19,193 nucleotides of DNA from Gemmatimonadota bacterium (GTDB lineage Bacteria > Latescibacterota > UBA2968 > UBA8231): the NCBI GenBank assembly GCA_018673255.1, contig JABHDC010000150.1:1-19193 (forward strand), in the 5' to 3' direction. The position numbers were made by a program, and so were the translations under genes. Positions 15,445 through 19,193 of this stretch are shown piece after piece; the stretch's first letter is position 1, and every line of letters begins with the position of its first letter. The notes under the pieces are model-generated. The model was not told where the DNA came from, ran no database searches, and saw nothing but the letters and a program-made list of their open reading frames with translations.

Positions 15445-17562
15445 TCACTCGTCTGCGTCGGTGTCGGCGTCGGCGTCGAGAGACTCGACCACGAGGTCGG
15501 GTGTGGTTGGATCGATGCGGAAGCACACAGCGACCTGGTCCTGGGGCAGGACGAGTTGCCGATCGCCGATCTGGAGGGTGACATCGCAGAACGCCCGGCC
15601 CGGCACGCTGATGGATGTCGCGCCTGCCAGCAGCGCGACGCGATTCTTCAGGTTCTGCTCATCTGTGATCTGCTGAGCCAGACCCTTCTCAAGGTCACGG
15701 GCGACCTTCACCGAATTCAGGATCTCATCCCTGCGCCCCGGATACTGTGCGACGAGTTCGCGCACAGCAGGGGCCGTGAGTTCGGGCAGCCCGATGGATC
15801 TCAGTCGCCGCACCAGGTCGGTCTCGACTCTCACGATGTCTTGCCGCACCTGCTCGAGGCTGTTCAGGTCCACAGGTGAAATGCCGGCAAAGAGGTGTGT
15901 CGAATTGCTACGCGCAGAACCTGCGTTGCGCGTTGTGATGCCTCCCTGTGCCCAGATTTCACCGCCCACAATGCCACCGGTGTTGTCGGGGCCTGCCAGG
16001 CCTTCGACCTCAACACGTGAAGCGCACTGGATGTGGGCCGAGTGGATGTAGCTGCCGATGGACACGTTGCCACCGGCCTTCACACGGGCCTCCTGAACGA
16101 ATTTCGCCCGTAGTGCGCCTTCGGTGACGATGCGGGTCTGACGACCGACGATGCCTTGCTGGATGTTGATATCTCCACCGGCGCGCAGTTCGGAGCCAGC
16201 CTCGACGCTGCCCGCCACGGCGATGCCACCCGTCGCTCTCACCTGGAACCCACTGGTCACGGAGCCATCGATCACCACGTGGCCCCGAAAATCCACGTTG
16301 CCAGTTTCCAGTCCTACATCAGACTCGATGTGTGCCACGGGGTGGACGGCCATGTAGTACTGCCGGCACGCGATGGCACCACTGGCCCCCTGAGTGACGG
16401 TGCTGCGCAGGACGACACCACCATCACAGGTGGCTGCCAATCGCTGCACGTCATCGTCAGTACTCATGCGCACGTTCTCCCCGGCGGTGAATTCGATGTC
16501 GATCGCCTCACCGATGGGGTCGATTTCGATGCCGAAGATGGTATGACCCGGTGTGCCCTTGAGTCGGAAGCCCTCTTCGGCGAGCAGGTCGCCATCGCGC
16601 ACGGGGGGAAAGATGTTGCGCTCGTGGAAGTCGATGGAACCATCGTCGCGAAACGAACCGTGTTTCAGCTCCCATTCCTGAGCAAAGGCAGGCGTGTATT
16701 GAGAGGCGGGTCGGGGTAGTTCGCCCACGGCGATGGCGGTCAGCGGCTCGTGGATCGTGTCACCTGAGAGTCGTTGTATCGCCTCTTCATCGACTCCGAA
16801 GCTGACGCCGGACGAATCCAGCAAGGAGCGGAGGTCCGTCGCTGAAGGGCGTTTCCCTGACCCGCGTGCGCGCACATGGAGGAAACAGGCCTGCATCATG
16901 TCGGCGTCGATCCAGAGGGGCTCCAGTACACACAGCTGACCCTGGTGCCATCCGGCATAGCCGTAGGAGAGCGCCACGAACTCGACACCTGTCGGTCCAA
17001 GCGCCACACCTGTTCCTGGCACGAGTTCAAGATCTTCGGGGAGGCCCTCCGGTGAGGAAGGGACCGGAATTGCCTGCCCTTTGACATCCAGACCCTCTGT
17101 TCCCGGCAGGCTCTCTATCGAAGCCAGACGATCGCCGGCCGCAACGACCCATGCCCGTAGATCAGGCGCCTGTTCCCGGACCTGATCCCAGGACAGGACC
17201 AGCACGTCGTGAATCGGGTCGAGGGATGGGGGCTCGTCGAGACCAGCCTGGAGGTGGAATGTCAGATGCTGGCGCGCGGCGGCGCGAGGATGCTGGCCGA
17301 CAGCCACCACGACGTCGTGAATGGGGCGGTTGCTGCGACGCGCCGTGCGCACGGCCTGGCGAATGCGTCGCTCGGAGATTCCGATGACGACACCATGCAG
17401 TTGGAGCAGTCCCAGGATGTCGGCAACAGTGGTGCGGATATGGATGGTGGATACCACCGCACGTACACCATCCTCCTGAAATGTCAGTTGCAGCTCGGGT
17501 CCTGGGTCTTGTTCGGTCACAGCGGCTCCTGTTGTCGTCGTCCAATGAACGGAGTCGGTCAT
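15445..17562 (-). CDS. FapA-family (DUF342) polymer-assembly-type protein
   Basis: A 705-aa protein whose middle and C-terminal part match FapA/DUF342. The entry motif GFRLKGTPGHTIFGIEI (331-347) is followed by IEFTAGENVRM. A right-handed beta-helix of glycine-spaced rungs occupies about 405-545 (GNVDFRGHVVIDGSV, SGFQVRATGGIAVAGSVEAG, ELRAGGDINIQQGIVG, RVKAGGNVSIGSYIHSA). An amphipathic, probably coiled-coil helical part spans about 565-645. The N-terminal 310 residues hold what looks like two alpha-beta modules of the extended DUF342 type. The C-terminus is a short acidic DADADTDADE tail. Family members are cytosolic and linked to cell polarity, motility or surface assembly, but the exact role is unclear. 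The gene is alone, converging with the PhyH gene (22 bp apart) and divergent from the alpha/beta hydrolase. Confidence 0.85.
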   Translation of the reverse strand: MTDSVHWTTTTGAAVTEQDPGPELQLTFQEDGVRAVVSTIHIRTTVADILGLLQLHGVVIGISERRIRQAVRTARRSNRPIHDVVVAVGQHPRAAARQHLTFHLQAGLDEPPSLDPIHDVLVLSWDQVREQAPDLRAWVVAAGDRLASIESLPGTEGLDVKGQAIPVPSSPEGLPEDLELVPGTGVALGPTGVEFVALSYGYAGWHQGQLCVLEPLWIDADMMQACFLHVRARGSGKRPSATDLRSLLDSSGVSFGVDEEAIQRLSGDTIHEPLTAIAVGELPRPASQYTPAFAQEWELKHGSFRDDGSIDFHERNIFPPVRDGDLLAEEGFRLKGTPGHTIFGIEIDPIGEAIDIEFTAGENVRMSTDDDVQRLAATCDGGVVLRSTVTQGASGAIACRQYYMAVHPVAHIESDVGLETGNVDFRGHVVIDGSVTSGFQVRATGGIAVAGSVEAGSELRAGGDINIQQGIVGRQTRIVTEGALRAKFVQEARVKAGGNVSIGSYIHSAHIQCASRVEVEGLAGPDNTGGIVGGEIWAQGGITTRNAGSARSNSTHLFAGISPVDLNSLEQVRQDIVRVETDLVRRLRSIGLPELTAPAVRELVAQYPGRRDEILNSVKVARDLEKGLAQQITDEQNLKNRVALLAGATSISVPGRAFCDVTLQIGDRQLVLPQDQVAVCFRIDPTTPDLVVESLDADADTDADE

Positions 17563-17691
17563 CGCGGGACAACCATTCCAAGGACAAGGGTCTGCCGATG
17601 ACGCCTTGAACCCTCATTGCGTAAGACCCGGTGCATGGATTTATTGAGCGTTCAATCCAACCCGACCCAGCTCAACCCAACGAGTGCACCG

Positions 17692-18651
17692 ATGAACCAC
17701 GTCACCGATCCAGTGCCTGTTGATCTCGAGATCTGGCGATCCGTGCGCGACCGGATTCTCGCGGCGGCCCAGCAGGTCATGGGAGACTTTCCGCAGACCG
17801 ACCGCTCGGGACCGCCGAAGTGGTCGGTGCTAGATGAAGCGGATTGCGGATCCTACATCCGCCAGAATATCAGCTATGAAGCAGATGAGGGCTGTGAGAC
17901 GACCGCCTTCCTATGTCGACCTCACGATGTATCACGCGATCCCAGGCCTGGGGTTCTGTGCCTGCATCCGACCAATGGTGAACAAGGCTACAGAGACGTT
18001 GTCGGTCTGAGTGGTCGGGAAAATCGCAACTACGCGAGTGAACTGGCCGAGCGGGGTTTCGTCACAATCTCTCCGTCCTATCCGTTGATGGCTGCCTATC
18101 AACCGGATCTCGGCGCGCTCGGCTACAAGAGCGGCACCATGAAGGCCATCTGGGACAATGTCCGGGCCCTCGATCTTCTGGAGAGTTTCGACTTCGTCGC
18201 CGAGTCGGGCTTCGGTGCGATCGGCCATTCCCTGGGTGGTCACAACTCGGTCTACACGGCCGTCTTCGATCCGCGTATTCAGGCCGTCGTCTCGAGTTGT
18301 GGTCTCGACTCGTATGTGGACTACTACAATTGGTCACCCGGTGGTGGCTGGTCGCAGGATCTCTACATGCCGCGCATCAACGACTACGGATCACCTCAGG
18401 CCATCCCCTTTGACTTCCACGATCTGATCGCCAGTCTGGCGCCCCGGGCCTGCCTGGTCAGTGCGCCGATTGACGACGACAACTTCGTGTGGAAGAGCGC
18501 TGCTGCAGTGGTGGATGCCGCCCGGGAGGTCTACCGTCTCTACGAGGCGGCGGACCAGGTGCAGATCATCCACCCTGCCTGCCCCCATGATTTCCCGCCT
18601 GATGTTCGGCAGCACTGCTACGAGTTCATCGGTAATGCACTGGCCCGATGA
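17692..18651 (+). CDS. Alpha/beta hydrolase (dienelactone-hydrolase / acetyl-xylan-esterase-like)
   Basis: A 319-aa serine hydrolase without a signal peptide. With this start the nucleophile is Ser180 in AIGHSLGGHNSVYT, the Asp is among Asp261-263 in SAPIDDDNF, and the His is His299 in HPACPHDFPPD. VLCLHPTNGEQGY supplies the oxyanion loop, and DYYNWSPGGGWSQDLYMPRIN is an insert with a probable substrate role. Such enzymes remove acetyl or other acyl groups from sugars, or open lactones. I prefer the ATG at 17692 (MNHVTDPVPVD) because the 25 residues encoded from the earlier ATG at 17617 look non-coding (AT-rich, repetitive CCAACCC/AACCCA bases); the earlier ATG cannot be excluded. Its neighbour is FapA, divergent, with a 129 bp gap that holds no convincing promoter. 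Confidence 0.83.
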   Translation: MNHVTDPVPVDLEIWRSVRDRILAAAQQVMGDFPQTDRSGPPKWSVLDEADCGSYIRQNISYEADEGCETTAFLCRPHDVSRDPRPGVLCLHPTNGEQGYRDVVGLSGRENRNYASELAERGFVTISPSYPLMAAYQPDLGALGYKSGTMKAIWDNVRALDLLESFDFVAESGFGAIGHSLGGHNSVYTAVFDPRIQAVVSSCGLDSYVDYYNWSPGGGWSQDLYMPRINDYGSPQAIPFDFHDLIASLAPRACLVSAPIDDDNFVWKSAAAVVDAAREVYRLYEAADQVQIIHPACPHDFPPDVRQHCYEFIGNALAR

Positions 18652-18709
18652 CGGTCAGTGCCCTGTCGCGTAGCAGAGGCAGACCATGACGCCAGCCTCG
18701 CTCACGCGA

Positions 18710-19193
18710 TCAGCAATCGATGGTGATCTCCATCTGGTTCCAGGTGTAGTTCACCGTATGTGAACGGCCTTCCTCATCCTTCATCGCGTCGGACCAGATG
18801 AGGACCATCTTCCGACCATCCTGGCTGATCCACTTGGGCGACAGCTTGGGCTGATAGGTGAGATTGCCCGGGTCATCGGCCGTCCAGTAGTCCGTGTAGC
18901 AGATCTCGTTCCAGGGACCCCATGGATTGCGGGCATACCAGAATCCGAGAGATCCGGTCTTGGTGTGCATCCACTTGTCGTAGTAGTCCTCGTCACACGT
19001 GGTGAGACCGTGCCCTGCGTAGGTGCCGCCATTCACCATGATGTAGAGACCTAGGCCCTGGTTCCAGACGACGGAAGGCAACCACGAATACCAGCCAAAG
19101 TAGTCACCCGTTGAGCTCTGTTCAGGGAGGACCAACACAGGTTGCCGTTGCTGGATATCGGGTGTCCACGCCGGCCCATCGCCCGCAGCTCCT
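18710..19193 (-). CDS. DUF4185-like / five-bladed propeller protein (5' end outside the window)
   Basis: The last 160 codons of a minus-strand gene; the frame is open through the window edge at 19193, so the N-terminus is missing. Visible motifs include GWYSWLPSVVWNQGLGLYIM, TKTGSLGFWYARNPWGPWNE, SPKWISQDGRKMVLIWSDAM and a final VNYTWNQMEITIDC. The aspartate and tryptophan pattern of WYARNPWGPW and LSPKWIS is typical of propeller domains in secreted glycoside-hydrolase-like proteins such as DUF4185, which are poorly characterised. An internal GTG at 19138 could be read as a start, but the in-frame codons before it are also family-like, so I treat the gene as truncated. It converges with the alpha/beta hydrolase gene. 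Confidence 0.7.
   Translation of the reverse strand, partial: GAAGDGPAWTPDIQQRQPVLVLPEQSSTGDYFGWYSWLPSVVWNQGLGLYIMVNGGTYAGHGLTTCDEDYYDKWMHTKTGSLGFWYARNPWGPWNEICYTDYWTADDPGNLTYQPKLSPKWISQDGRKMVLIWSDAMKDEEGRSHTVNYTWNQMEITIDC

Noticed and set aside
17563..17691. GGGTCT / AGACCC inverted pair as an operator
   Set aside because: Only 6 bp with a long spacer, easily expected by chance.

Overview
The window is a 19.2 kb stretch of high-GC bacterial DNA, densely coded on both strands, with no rRNA, tRNA, CRISPR array, recognisable transposase or phage gene seen. The gene families present are a GBA2-type glycosidase, a CocE-type hydrolase, sulfatase, two phytanoyl-CoA-dioxygenase-like enzymes, a URO-D-like protein, FapA, kelch proteins and a DUF4185-like protein. 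This mix suggests a heterotrophic, probably uncultured environmental bacterium such as Latescibacterota, Poribacteria or a relative. That placement is an inference from gene content, not a marker-based assignment.

Left region (1-6436, minus strand): a probable four-gene operon read right to left. It runs class V PLP-dependent aminotransferase/desulfurase-like enzyme, CocE/NonD hydrolase (ATGA overlap), GH116 glycosidase, and an exported ABC solute-binding protein cut by the window edge. It looks like an uptake-and-breakdown unit for a glycoside or ester substrate. A 155 bp divergent region holding a perfect 14 bp palindrome separates it from a tight plus-strand trio (6592-8189): RidA-family protein, a 119-aa unknown, and a PhyH-type oxygenase.

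Middle (8280-10137): a minus-strand kelch/propeller protein, then a 283 bp gap largely filled by a 164 bp imperfect palindrome (9899-10062) with 19 bp near-perfect ends, resembling a MITE or a long hairpin.

Plus-strand run (10138-15422): a P-loop kinase fused to a C-terminal beta-rich domain, a serine-type sulfatase, a URO-D-superfamily protein, a SAM methyltransferase and a second PhyH-type oxygenase. The methyltransferase is the highlight. Its frame has an in-frame TGA at 14505-14507 exactly where ArsM-like relatives carry a conserved Cys, and the frame continues for 56 family-like residues to a TAG at 14676-14678. Directly after the TGA is a 6 bp GC-rich perfect stem with a 5-nt loop carrying G at its second position, 16 nt from the TGA: the geometry of a bacterial SECIS element. 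I therefore annotate it as a 258-aa selenoprotein; a conventional caller would cut it to 201 aa and miss the rest.

Right end (15445-19193): a convergent FapA/DUF342 protein, a divergent alpha/beta hydrolase, and the C-terminal part of a DUF4185-like protein running off the window.
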